This document shows, one piece after another, positions 46,677 to 54,326 of a DNA stretch of 64,000 nucleotides. The DNA comes from Actinomadura rudentiformis (GTDB taxonomy: Bacteria; Actinomycetota; Actinomycetes; Streptosporangiales; Streptosporangiaceae): NCBI RefSeq assembly GCF_008923185.1, contig NZ_WBMT01000006.1, forward strand, positions 186,001 to 250,000. Reading direction: 5' to 3'. A program made the translations under genes and the position numbers. The notes below the pieces were generated by a model that saw nothing but the letters and a program-made list of their open reading frames with translations, had not been told where the DNA came from and did not search any database. Each line of letters starts with the position of its first letter. The stretch's first letter is position 1.

Positions 46677-47641
46677 CCGGACACCTCCTCGTCGGCGAAG
46701 GCGTGGAACTGCCGGAGCAGGACCAGCGTGAAGGCCATCGAGACCGCCAGCAGGACCAGCGCCAGCACGCACGCGTAGCCCATGTTGAACTGCCGGAATC
46801 CCTCGTCGTACAGCCATTGCGGGAACGTCAGCGTCGACCCGTCCGGGTAGCCCGGTGCGGTGGTGGTGCCGGGCTGGTCGGCCTGCCCGGCGGCGACCTT
46901 GGCCGCCACCATCGCCTGGGTGAAGTACTGGAGGGTCTGGATGACGCCGGTGACCGCGGCGAACAGAAGCACCGGTGAGATGGTGGGCAGCGTGATGTGC
47001 CGGAAGCGCTGCCAGGGCCCGGCGCCGTCGATGGCCGACGCCTCGTACAGCTGCCGCGGCACGTCCAGCAGCGCCGCCAGCAGGATGATCATGACGTCGC
47101 CGACCGCCCACAGGCCGAGCAGGGTGAGCCCGGGCTTGCTCCACTGCGGCTCGTTGAACCAGTCGGGCAGCGGGATCCCCACGCTGCCCGCGAGCTGCTC
47201 GACCGGCCCGGTACCGGGGTTGAGCAGGAACACGAACGCCACCGTCGCGGCCACCGGCGGCACCAGGTACGGCAGGTAGATGATCGACCGCAGCACGTTC
47301 CCGCCCGTCTTGAGCTGGGTGAGCAGCTGCGCGGTGCCGAGGGCGAACAGCACCCGCAGCGGCACCATGACCACGACGAGCCACATGGTGTTGCGCATCG
47401 ACCGCCAGGCGTTCTCGTCCTGGAGGAGGAAGCGGTAGTTGGTCAGCCCGACGTACTCCAGCGAGAACAGGTCGTACCGGGTGAACGAGAAGTACACGGT
47501 GGCCAGCAGCGGGTAGGCGAAGAAGACGCCGAAGCCGATCAGCCAGGGCGACAGGAACGCCAGCACCCGGAGCCGGTGGCGGCGGCGCGCGCGGGGCGCC
47601 GCCACCGGCCGGCGTGCCCGCCGAGCGGACAGGACGGTCAT
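46673..47641 (-). CDS. sugar ABC transporter permease (MalF-like)
   Basis: 322 residues. Basic N-terminus, six helices, EAA loop LYEASAIDGAGPWQRFRHITLPTISPVLL. A short extracytoplasmic loop with PGTTTAPGYPDGSTLTFPQWLYDEGF between late helices is typical for this subfamily. It follows the binding-protein gene by 1 base and overlaps the next permease gene. Confidence 0.94.
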   Translation of the reverse strand: MTVLSARRARRPVAAPRARRRHRLRVLAFLSPWLIGFGVFFAYPLLATVYFSFTRYDLFSLEYVGLTNYRFLLQDENAWRSMRNTMWLVVVMVPLRVLFALGTAQLLTQLKTGGNVLRSIIYLPYLVPPVAATVAFVFLLNPGTGPVEQLAGSVGIPLPDWFNEPQWSKPGLTLLGLWAVGDVMIILLAALLDVPRQLYEASAIDGAGPWQRFRHITLPTISPVLLFAAVTGVIQTLQYFTQAMVAAKVAAGQADQPGTTTAPGYPDGSTLTFPQWLYDEGFRQFNMGYACVLALVLLAVSMAFTLVLLRQFHAFADEEVSG

Positions 47642-47642
47642 G

Positions 47643-48989
47643 TCAGCCGCCGGAGAGCTGGAGAGCCTTGTCGATCTTCACGTCGAGGTCGCGCAGGCCC
47701 TTGTCGAGATCGGAGACCTTGCCGGGCTCCCACTGGTCCTGGACGAACTCCTGGAACTGCACGAGGTAGTCCCCGCCGTTCGGGCTGGACGGGCTGGTGC
47801 TGGTGCCGGGATGCCGGAAGACGTCCATGAACGTCTTGAACTGCGGCGGCAGCTTCAGGTCGGGTGAGGCGAGCGCGTCGCGCGTGCTCGGCACGTTGCC
47901 CAGCGCGTTGGCCAGCGTCACCACGGCCTGCGTGTCGGTCGTGAGGTACTTGACCAGCGCCCAGGCGGCCTCGGGGTGCTTGGCACCGCGCGGGATGCCC
48001 ATGATGGTGCCGAGCGTGAAGCCGCTGCCGTACTGGTCCCTGCGGTCGTCGGCGACGGGTGGCGGGGCCGTCCCGTAGTCCAGCGTGGGCGCCTCCTTCT
48101 CGATGAACTTGGTACGCCACTCGCCGTCGATGGCCATGGCGACCTTGCCTTTCTGGAAGGGGTTGGACGCCTCGAACTCCTGGCCCATCGATCGCATGAA
48201 CTTGCGCGCGTTCTGCAGGCCGTACCAGTCGAGCAGTTCCTTGGACCACCGCAGGTACGCCTTGAACCCCGGGTCCTTGGAGAAGTTGGCCTGGCCGTCG
48301 GCGCCCAGCCACTTCACCCCGAAGCTGGGGGCGATGTGCTGCGGCGTGTGCTCGTAGTACTGGACCGAGGGCATGAACCCGGCGACCTTGATGGTGCCGT
48401 CGGGATCGCGGACGGTCAGCTTCTTGGCCAGCGCGGCGAGCTCGCTCATCGTCGTCGGCGGCTTCTCGCCCTTCATCAGCTTCTTGTTGTAGTAGAGGCC
48501 GTAGGCGTCGGCCAGCAGCGGCAGCGCGCACCGCTTGCCCTTGAACTGCGTGTAGTCCTGGACGGCCTTCGGGAAGATGCCGAGGTCGACCTTGTCCTTC
48601 TGCAGCCGCGGGGTCAGCTCCTGCCACGCGCCGCTCTGGCAGAACTGGCCGAGGTTGTCGGTGGTGAAGGAGGAGACGACATCGGGCGGGTTGCCGCCGC
48701 GGATGGCGTTGGTGATCTGGTCGTCGAGCTGGTTGCCGGTGATCTTTACGGTGATGTTCGGATGGGCGCGGCGGAATCCGGCGACGGCGTCCTCGAACGC
48801 CTTGACCTCGTGGTCGGCGCTCCAGCCGTGCCAGACCTGGATCGTCTGCGGGGCGTCCGCCGCCGGCCCGCCGTCCTTGTCCTTGCCGCCGCCCGCCGTG
48901 CAGGCCGAGGCGAGGACGAGGGCGGCGGCCAGGGCCACGGTGCGGTACAAGGGGCGGTACGCGGGGCGGGGTGGGGGTTGGATGCGCAC
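47643..48989 (-). CDS. extracellular sugar-binding lipoprotein
   Basis: 448 residues from GTG 48989 with AAGGAGG at about 8-base spacing. Signal peptide with lipobox LASAC (Cys about 30). QTIQVWHGWSADHEVKAFEDAVAGFRRAHPNI, GNPPDVVSSFTTDNLGQFC and CALPLLADAYGLYYNKKLM are binding-protein motifs. First gene of the ROK-associated operon. Together with the two permeases it forms an importer that must borrow an ATPase such as the MsiK-like protein at 39.6 kb. Confidence 0.93.
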   Translation of the reverse strand: MRIQPPPRPAYRPLYRTVALAAALVLASACTAGGGKDKDGGPAADAPQTIQVWHGWSADHEVKAFEDAVAGFRRAHPNITVKITGNQLDDQITNAIRGGNPPDVVSSFTTDNLGQFCQSGAWQELTPRLQKDKVDLGIFPKAVQDYTQFKGKRCALPLLADAYGLYYNKKLMKGEKPPTTMSELAALAKKLTVRDPDGTIKVAGFMPSVQYYEHTPQHIAPSFGVKWLGADGQANFSKDPGFKAYLRWSKELLDWYGLQNARKFMRSMGQEFEASNPFQKGKVAMAIDGEWRTKFIEKEAPTLDYGTAPPPVADDRRDQYGSGFTLGTIMGIPRGAKHPEAAWALVKYLTTDTQAVVTLANALGNVPSTRDALASPDLKLPPQFKTFMDVFRHPGTSTSPSSPNGGDYLVQFQEFVQDQWEPGKVSDLDKGLRDLDVKIDKALQLSGG

Positions 48990-49002
48990 TCCGGTTCCTC
49001 CT

Positions 49003-50175
49003 TCAGGGAGTGGTGCTGGAGAAGACCTCGTCGCGGGCGTCGCCGAGCGCCAGATGCAGGGCGCCCGCCAGGACGGGGTTGCCTTCGACCGAGCTGAGCC
49101 GGACCGGAGGCCTGGGGATGGTCATGGTGTGCAGTTCGCGCTCGACGAGCGCGCGCAGCGGCTCGCCGCCCGACCGGAGCACGTCGCCGGTGAGGACGAT
49201 GAGCTGGGGGTCCAGGACGGCGACGACGGTCGCGAGGGTGGCGCCGAGCCGGGTGGCCAGTTCGGTGAGCGCGGCCTCGCCGGAGTCCGCGGCGGCCGCG
49301 CGGCTGAGGGCCGTCGCGGCGTCGCGTCCCCGGAAGCCGTGGGCCCGCATGAGCTTGAGCACGGCGGCACCTCCCGTCAGGCTGTGCACCCCGCCCGTGT
49401 GCGTGCGCCTGACGTCGCGCCTGAGCGGCGCACCCGCGACGGGCATGTAGCCGATCTCGCCCGCGCCGCCCGTGGCCCCGCGGTGCAGCACGCCGCCGAG
49501 CACGACCGCCATGCCGACGCCCTCGGCGACCCACAACAGCACGAAGTCCCGAGCGTCACCCGCCTCCCCGCCTGACAGCTCGGCCAGGGCGGACAGGTTG
49601 ACGTCGTTCTCGATCGACACCGGCGTGCCGAGCGCGCCGGTCAGGCGCTTGCCGAGGTCGGGGACGTGCCAGCCGGGGATGTGCGCGGCGTAGCCGAGCC
49701 TGCCCGTGGTGGGATCGACCGCGCCGCCGATGCCGATGACCACGCGGCGGAGCCGGTCGCGCGCTATCCCCGCGGAGGCGTCCTCGAGTGCGGCCCGGAC
49801 CCGTGCCACCGCGTCCACGCCCGAACGCGCCGGTGTGGGCAGGGTGTGCTCGCCCGCCACGGCCCCCGTCAGGTCGGCCACGACGGCGTGGATCCGCGCC
49901 GGGGTCACATCGAGGCCGGCGACGTACGCCGCGGCCGGATTGACGCGGTAGAGCTCGGCCGTGCGGCCCGGCAGCCCCTCCCGTATCCCGTCCTGGAGAA
50001 CGAGCCCTGCCTCTTCCAGCCGGGCCAGCAGCTGCGACGCGGTGGGCTTGGAGATGCCGGTGAGCTCCGACAGCTGCGGCCGGGTGAGCGGCCCGCGTTC
50101 CAGCAGCACCTCGAGCGCCGCCCGGTCGTTGATCGCCCGCATCAGGCTCGGCCTGCCGGGGACAGGTGCAGCCAA
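49003..50175 (-). CDS. ROK-family transcriptional repressor
   Basis: 390 residues from TTG 50175, chosen because GGAGG lies exactly 7 bases upstream; GTG 50193 would lie upstream of that site. The winged helix (LLERGPLTRPQLSELTGISKPTASQLLARLEEAGLV) precedes a ROK ATPase-like domain (VAGLDVTPARIHAVVADLTG, VVIGIGGAVDPTTG, IENDVNLSALAE, GATGGAGEIGYMPV). The usual ROK zinc motif CxCGxxGC is absent and replaced by LRRDVRRTHTGGVHSL. It lies 13 bases upstream of the transporter operon on the same strand and probably controls it through the palindrome at 50210-50228. Confidence 0.93.
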   Translation of the reverse strand: MAAPVPGRPSLMRAINDRAALEVLLERGPLTRPQLSELTGISKPTASQLLARLEEAGLVLQDGIREGLPGRTAELYRVNPAAAYVAGLDVTPARIHAVVADLTGAVAGEHTLPTPARSGVDAVARVRAALEDASAGIARDRLRRVVIGIGGAVDPTTGRLGYAAHIPGWHVPDLGKRLTGALGTPVSIENDVNLSALAELSGGEAGDARDFVLLWVAEGVGMAVVLGGVLHRGATGGAGEIGYMPVAGAPLRRDVRRTHTGGVHSLTGGAAVLKLMRAHGFRGRDAATALSRAAAADSGEAALTELATRLGATLATVVAVLDPQLIVLTGDVLRSGGEPLRALVERELHTMTIPRPPVRLSSVEGNPVLAGALHLALGDARDEVFSSTTP

Positions 50176-50209
50176 AAGATCGCCTCCGCCCACGCAGGAC
50201 GCCGCCCAA

Positions 50210-50228
50210 GTTAGGAAAGTTTCCTAAC
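50210..50228. promoter_or_regulatory. ROK repressor operator
   Basis: GTTAGGAAAGTTTCCTAAC is a perfect 19-bp dyad (9-bp arms, central G), 35 bases upstream of the ROK TTG and in the gap toward the neighbouring cysteine-synthase-like gene. Position and symmetry indicate autoregulation and control of the sugar operon. Confidence 0.8.
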
Positions 50229-50276
50229 GTGGATGTGAAAGTAAGGAACCCTGCCGAATTCGTCAAGACCCCGATT

Positions 50277-51179
50277 TCAGGAAGCGGGTGTGCCGGGCGC
50301 GTCCGCGATCAGCGAGACGATGGTTCCCTCGCCGCGCTTGGCGGCCAGTCGCAGCGCCGCTTGCAGGCAGGCTCCGCTGGAGGGACCGGCGGGGATGCCG
50401 GTCGTCTCGTGCAGGTGGCGGGTGAGCGCGAGGCTCGTCTCGTCCGGCACCGGGATCACCACGTCGACGACCGAGGCGTCGAACGCCGGCTCGACGCGCG
50501 GCCGGCCGATCCCGTCGATGCGCGATGGCATCCCGGTGCCGTAGTCGCGGACGTCATAGGCCCATGCAGGGAAATAGGCCGAGTTCTCCGGGTCGGCCAC
50601 CGCGAGGCGCGTGGCCAGGCCGCCGTCCCTGATGTGGCGCCCGAGCGCCGCGCTGGTGACGCCGCTGCCCGCCCCCGCCACCACCCAGGCGGGCGGCTCG
50701 GCGAGCTGACCGAACAATTCGGTGGCGAGAGAGCGGTCGTCGACCGGGAGGAAGGGGTCGAGCACGTAGCCGCCGATCTCGTCCGCGAGCCGTCCGGCCT
50801 CCTCGTAGACCGCGAGCGGCGGGTCGTGGCGGCGGCACTCGCCGCCGAGCCGCTCGATGCGGGCCGTCTTGTCCGGCCGGGTCCGGCCAGGGACCACGGC
50901 GACCATCGGCAAGTCCAGGAGGCGCGCGAACCAGGCGGCGGCGACCGCGGTGTTGCCGCTCGTCGGCGTCACGATCGCCTGTCCCTCACGCAGGGCGCCG
51001 GACGCGATCGCGGCGCGCAGCAGTGCGCGGACGGGCCGGTGCTTGAGGCTGCCGGAGGGCTGCGCCGACTCGTCCTTGAGCAGGATCCGGGAGTCGGCGG
51101 GGTAGGGCCGCAGGGGAGTGGCCGGGGCGCCCGCGGCGTCCTCGTCGAGCCGCCGGAGCGCCGCGGCGGTCCAGCTCAG
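50277..51179 (-). CDS. PLP-dependent cysteine synthase/threonine dehydratase-like enzyme with apparent CTG start
   Basis: 300 residues if started at CTG 51179. The family landmarks are ILLKDESAQPSGSLKHRP (PLP lysine K46), VTPTSGNTAVAAAWFA (substrate loop), VVAGAGSGVTSAALGRHI (glycine-rich phosphate region) and GIPAGPSSGACLQAALRL. No ATG, GTG or TTG exists in frame between the upstream stop near 51315 and codons after the catalytic lysine; the first is GTG 50972, which would remove K46. CTG 51179 overlaps the FHA stop as CTGA, giving full family length. Either CTG initiation, a sequencing error or gene decay is possible. Substrate not assignable. Confidence 0.75.
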   Translation of the reverse strand: MSWTAAALRRLDEDAAGAPATPLRPYPADSRILLKDESAQPSGSLKHRPVRALLRAAIASGALREGQAIVTPTSGNTAVAAAWFARLLDLPMVAVVPGRTRPDKTARIERLGGECRRHDPPLAVYEEAGRLADEIGGYVLDPFLPVDDRSLATELFGQLAEPPAWVVAGAGSGVTSAALGRHIRDGGLATRLAVADPENSAYFPAWAYDVRDYGTGMPSRIDGIGRPRVEPAFDASVVDVVIPVPDETSLALTRHLHETTGIPAGPSSGACLQAALRLAAKRGEGTIVSLIADAPGTPAS

Positions 51180-51715
51180 GGGGCCGCCACGATGAAGCTG
51201 GAGTTGCCGAAGCCGACCTCGTCGCCGGGACGGACCCGGACGGGTCCGGTCAGCCGCCAGCCGTTGACGCGGGTGCCGTTCATGGACCCCAGATCGGAGA
51301 TCATCCAGCCCTCGTCACCGCGGTAGATCTCGGCGTGAAAGCGGGAGACGGTGAGGTCGGTGAGGATGAACTGGCAGCCCGGCGCGCGCCCGACGACGAT
51401 GCGGGTGAGATCGGACGGCGGGAGCATGAACCGCGGCAGCCGGGGAGCGCGCCAGGCCGCCTCGATGCGCGCGGTGACCTGCGAGACCGACGTGATGATC
51501 CCGGTCAGCCGGTTGACGACGCGATTGGTGGACGGCAGGTCGTGCACGATGTCGGCGAGCTCGGCCTGGCTCTGCGCCCGCAGCACCTGGTCGACCCGCC
51601 GCTCGAACGTCTCGTGGGACATCCGGCCTTCGGCCACGCGATCGCTGAGCACGCGCAACACTCGGTCGCGCTCCATATCGGACGCTCTCACCGGATATGA
51701 GGGCTGACCGTCCAT
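51176..51715 (-). CDS. DUF1707-FHA domain protein
   Basis: 179 residues from ATG 51715. DUF1707 (about 8-60): RASDMERDRVLRVLSDRVAEGRMSHETFERRVDQ. FHA (about 95-179): TRIVVGRAPGCQFILTDLTVSRFHAEI...SDLGSMNGTRVNGWRL, with the phosphothreonine-binding Arg, Ser, His and Asn. It probably reads phosphothreonine marks from Ser/Thr kinases in the cytoplasm. The start follows TGGACA-17-GATACT-6, a leaderless promoter; an upstream ATG at 51763 is less likely. The cysteine-synthase-like gene overlaps its stop. Confidence 0.92.
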   Translation of the reverse strand: MDGQPSYPVRASDMERDRVLRVLSDRVAEGRMSHETFERRVDQVLRAQSQAELADIVHDLPSTNRVVNRLTGIITSVSQVTARIEAAWRAPRLPRFMLPPSDLTRIVVGRAPGCQFILTDLTVSRFHAEIYRGDEGWMISDLGSMNGTRVNGWRLTGPVRVRPGDEVGFGNSSFIVAAP

Positions 51716-51721
51716 GCTGTG

Positions 51722-51750
51722 AGTATCCAGATCCCGTCGTCGCCTGTCCA
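51722..51750 (-). promoter_or_regulatory. leaderless promoter of the DUF1707-FHA gene
   Basis: On the minus strand TGGACA (51750-51745), 17-base spacer, GATACT (51727-51722), then 6 bases to the ATG. It is the best -35/-10 match in the window for a leaderless start. Confidence 0.7.
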
Positions 51751-51885
51751 GGAAAGCCCGCATCCCCAGGATAAGTGATCATCCTTGCTGATCCCTTACC
51801 CTCAGGGGTTGTTCCGTTGTGGCCGTGCAGTCTGTTGGACGCCCGGCGGTCACCCGGAGTTCGGGTGGACGCTGATCTTTCGGCG

Positions 51886-53088
51886 TCAGCGGGAGAGGAG
51901 ATCCCGGGCGATGTGGGTCACCTGGATCTCGTCGGTGCCCGCGTAGATCTGGAACGACTTGGCGTCGCGGGCGAGCTGCTCCACGCGGTACTCGCTCATG
52001 TAGCCGTTGCCGCCGAACAGCTGCACGGCCTCCATCGCGACCTCGCTGGCGGCCTGCGCCGAGTAGAGCTTCATCGCCGACGCCTCGGCCAGCGTCGGGG
52101 CGCGCCCGGCGCGCTGCATCTCGATGTGCCGGAAGACGAGGTTCTGCACGTTGATGCGCGCGACCTCCATCTTCGCCAGCTTCAGCTGGATGAGCTGGAA
52201 GTCGCCGATCGGCCGGCCCCACAGCTCCCGGTTCTTGGCGTAGTCGACCGACAGTTTCAGGCACTCCTCGATGACGCCGAGGGACATCGCCGCGACGCCG
52301 GCGCGTTCGGTGACGAAGTTCTGCTTCGCCGACTCCTTGCCGTCGCCCGAGCCGCCGGTCAGCAGCCGGTCCGCGCCCGCCCGCACGTCGTTGAGGAACA
52401 GCTCGCCGGTCGGGGAGGAGTGCAGGCCCATCTTGCGCAGCGGCTTGCTCTGGTCGAGGCCGGGCATGCCGCGGTCGAGCACGAACGTGAGGATCTCGCG
52501 ATCGCGCGGGTCCCGCCCGTTATCGAGCTTGCAGTAGAAGACGATCGTGTCGGCGTAGGGGCCGTTGGTGATGAAGGTCTTGCTGCCGTTGAGGACGTAC
52601 TCGTCGCCGACCTTGCGCGCGGTCGCCTGCATGCCGCCGAACGCGTCCGAGCCCGAGCCGGGCTCGGTGATCGCCCAGGCGCCGACCTTGTCCATGGTGA
52701 GCAGGTCCAGACCCCAGCGCTCCTTCTGCTCGACCGTGCCGCGCCTCATGATCGTGCCGGCGGCGAGGCCCAGGCTGACGCCCATCGCGGTGACCAGGCC
52801 GGGGGAGACCTTGCACAGCTCGATGATGGGCAGCATGTTCATTGCGGCGTTCCCGCCGCCGGGCCGGTCCTCGCCGGAGCCGCCGCCGTCGCGTTCCTTC
52901 TGGATGCGGGAGGCGAACGAGGACCGGGCCAGCTCGTCCAGGCCGAAGGCCTTGAACAGGCTCCGGATCAGGTCGTACGGCGGCAGCTCCCCGGCGTCCA
53001 GCGCGTCCAGGTGCGGCCGGACCTCCGCGTCGATCCAGCCGCGCACGGCGTCCCGGATCATCACGTCCTCGTCGGACCACTCGATCAT
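51886..53088 (-). CDS. acyl-CoA dehydrogenase
   Basis: 400 residues from ATG 53088 (AAAGGCGGGCAGGC upstream). GAWAITEPGSGSDAFGGMQATARKVGDEYVLNGSKTFITNG is the FAD/substrate-binding core, and LFGGNGYMSEYRVEQLARDAKSFQIYAGTDEIQ is the C-terminal signature. The Glu in QIYAGTDEIQ... and position of the catalytic base suggest an ACAD-type dehydrogenase. A Gly/Asp-rich patch at about 66-77 (ERDGGGSGEDRPGGG) is unusual. Its electron acceptor and chain-length preference are unknown. A dyad at 53145-53160 could regulate it. Confidence 0.93.
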   Translation of the reverse strand: MIEWSDEDVMIRDAVRGWIDAEVRPHLDALDAGELPPYDLIRSLFKAFGLDELARSSFASRIQKERDGGGSGEDRPGGGNAAMNMLPIIELCKVSPGLVTAMGVSLGLAAGTIMRRGTVEQKERWGLDLLTMDKVGAWAITEPGSGSDAFGGMQATARKVGDEYVLNGSKTFITNGPYADTIVFYCKLDNGRDPRDREILTFVLDRGMPGLDQSKPLRKMGLHSSPTGELFLNDVRAGADRLLTGGSGDGKESAKQNFVTERAGVAAMSLGVIEECLKLSVDYAKNRELWGRPIGDFQLIQLKLAKMEVARINVQNLVFRHIEMQRAGRAPTLAEASAMKLYSAQAASEVAMEAVQLFGGNGYMSEYRVEQLARDAKSFQIYAGTDEIQVTHIARDLLSR

Positions 53089-53144
53089 GCCTGCCCGCCT
53101 TTCGACTCCCGCTCGGTTGCAGGTCCCATCCAAGCAGAGGTCGA

Positions 53145-53160
53145 AAGTAAGCGCTTATTT
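53145..53160. promoter_or_regulatory. TetR-type operator candidate upstream of acyl-CoA dehydrogenase gene
   Basis: AAGTAAGCGCTTATTT is a 16-bp dyad (one mismatch) 57-72 bases before the acyl-CoA dehydrogenase ATG. AAGCGCTT-centred palindromes are often bound by TetR-family fatty-acid regulators. No such regulator lies in the window. The minus-strand DUF3616 gene ends just beyond, so its 3' end could also be involved. Confidence 0.55.
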
Positions 53161-53169
53161 AGGGCAGTG

Positions 53170-54249
53170 TCATTTCTCGAAGGAGACGACGTCGGCGAGG
53201 ATCCCGCCGTCCGCGGTCTGCCGTTCGGCCGACGGGCTGTCGTAGACCACCAGGAGCTTGGGCCCGACGGCGTCGGACTCCTCCAGGACCGCGATGCCCT
53301 CGGCGTGGTCGTCGCCGTCCCCGTACGGGAGCTCGCCGACGGTCTGCAGCTCGTCGGCGGGCACGATGTCGGCGGCGGCGACCTTGGCGGCGCCGGGCCA
53401 GCGCACCACGCGCACCGGGCCGTCCAGGTCCATCGTCGGTCCCGTGAGGATGAGCAGGTCGTCGCCGTGCGGGCACAGGTCGCGGATGCCGAGGCCGCCC
53501 AGGTCCAGGAAGTGGGTCCGGTACAGCGCCTTGCCCTCCCCGATGGGGCGCAGCCGGAGGCGGTGCGGGTCGTCGGGGTGCGTCTCGGGGTGGATCTCGA
53601 TCAGCGCCGCCCAGCCGCGCAGCACCGGCCCGCGCAGGCCGATGTAGAGGCGGTCGCCCTGGGCGGCGATCCCCTCGATGTCGATGCCGTTGTCCTTGCT
53701 CGGGATCGGCAGGAAGGGGCCGAGGTGCGGGTCGTCGGCGAGCAGGTCGGTGATGGAGTCCCCGTGCCCGCCCAGGACGGCGGCGGTGTGCTCGCCGTGC
53801 CGCTTGACCACCTCGGGCAGGCCGTCGTCGCCGGTCACCAGGGGGAGTCTGGCGAGGATGAACCGGTTCTCCTCTCGGACGACCGAGGCGAGCCGCTTGC
53901 GCGACTTGGCGTCGGACTGCCCGGCCTTGATCTTCTTGCGCTTGAGGCTGTGCGAGCCGATCGCCCACAGCCAGCCGTTGGCGCGGGCGAGGCCCTCGAT
54001 GTCGGCCTCCTCGTCCGGTCCGGCCGGGAGATCGACCAGGTCGGCGAGGGCGACCGTGCGGTGGTCGTCGTAGGCGGCGACCCGCCCGAGCCCGTCGGTG
54101 GTCGCGGTCAGCCGCTCGATGGTGGCGGTCTCGTCGCCCGCCAGCCACAGGCAGGAGCCGTCCTGGCGGACGGCGGAGAGGTTGGTGTGGGTCTCGGCTT
54201 CACGGCTCTCGTGCCCGAAGCGGAGCTCGACCCGGCGTTCCACGATCAT
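53170..54249 (-). CDS. DUF3616-like beta-propeller protein
   Basis: 359 residues from ATG 54249. Repeating short blocks (LSAVRQDGSCLWLAGDETATIERL, ADIEGLARANGWLWAIGSHSLKRKK, GIDIEGIAAQGDRLYIGLRGPVLRGWAALIEIH, GIRDLCPHGDDLLILTGPTMDLDGP, AEGIAVLEES) fit a DUF3616/esterase-like phytase-type propeller. No signal peptide, so cytoplasmic. Function unknown. The gene lies between the P450 and the acyl-CoA dehydrogenase on the same strand, with a 20-bp shared motif about 58 bases before its start. Confidence 0.85.
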   Translation of the reverse strand: MIVERRVELRFGHESREAETHTNLSAVRQDGSCLWLAGDETATIERLTATTDGLGRVAAYDDHRTVALADLVDLPAGPDEEADIEGLARANGWLWAIGSHSLKRKKIKAGQSDAKSRKRLASVVREENRFILARLPLVTGDDGLPEVVKRHGEHTAAVLGGHGDSITDLLADDPHLGPFLPIPSKDNGIDIEGIAAQGDRLYIGLRGPVLRGWAALIEIHPETHPDDPHRLRLRPIGEGKALYRTHFLDLGGLGIRDLCPHGDDLLILTGPTMDLDGPVRVVRWPGAAKVAAADIVPADELQTVGELPYGDGDDHAEGIAVLEESDAVGPKLLVVYDSPSAERQTADGGILADVVSFEK

Positions 54250-54306
54250 GCGCCGATGTTCCCACACAACCTGGACCGAAATCGCCGGTATCGGCCCAGG
54301 TCATTT

Positions 54307-54326
54307 GTGATCTACATTGTAAAGGC
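54307..54326. promoter_or_regulatory. 20-bp motif with TACA-T-TGTA dyad, copy 2
   Basis: GTGATCTACATTGTAAAGGC is identical to the copy at 15797-15816. It spans the last codons of the P450 gene (encoding AAFTM and the stop) and the start of the 62-base gap before the DUF3616 gene, about 58-77 bases upstream of the latter's ATG on the minus strand. Confidence 0.5.

Noticed and set aside
50972..51179. Calling the cysteine-synthase-like protein from GTG 50972 (231 residues)
   Set aside because: It would remove the PLP-binding lysine and about 70 family-conserved residues; the upstream frame is open and conserved.
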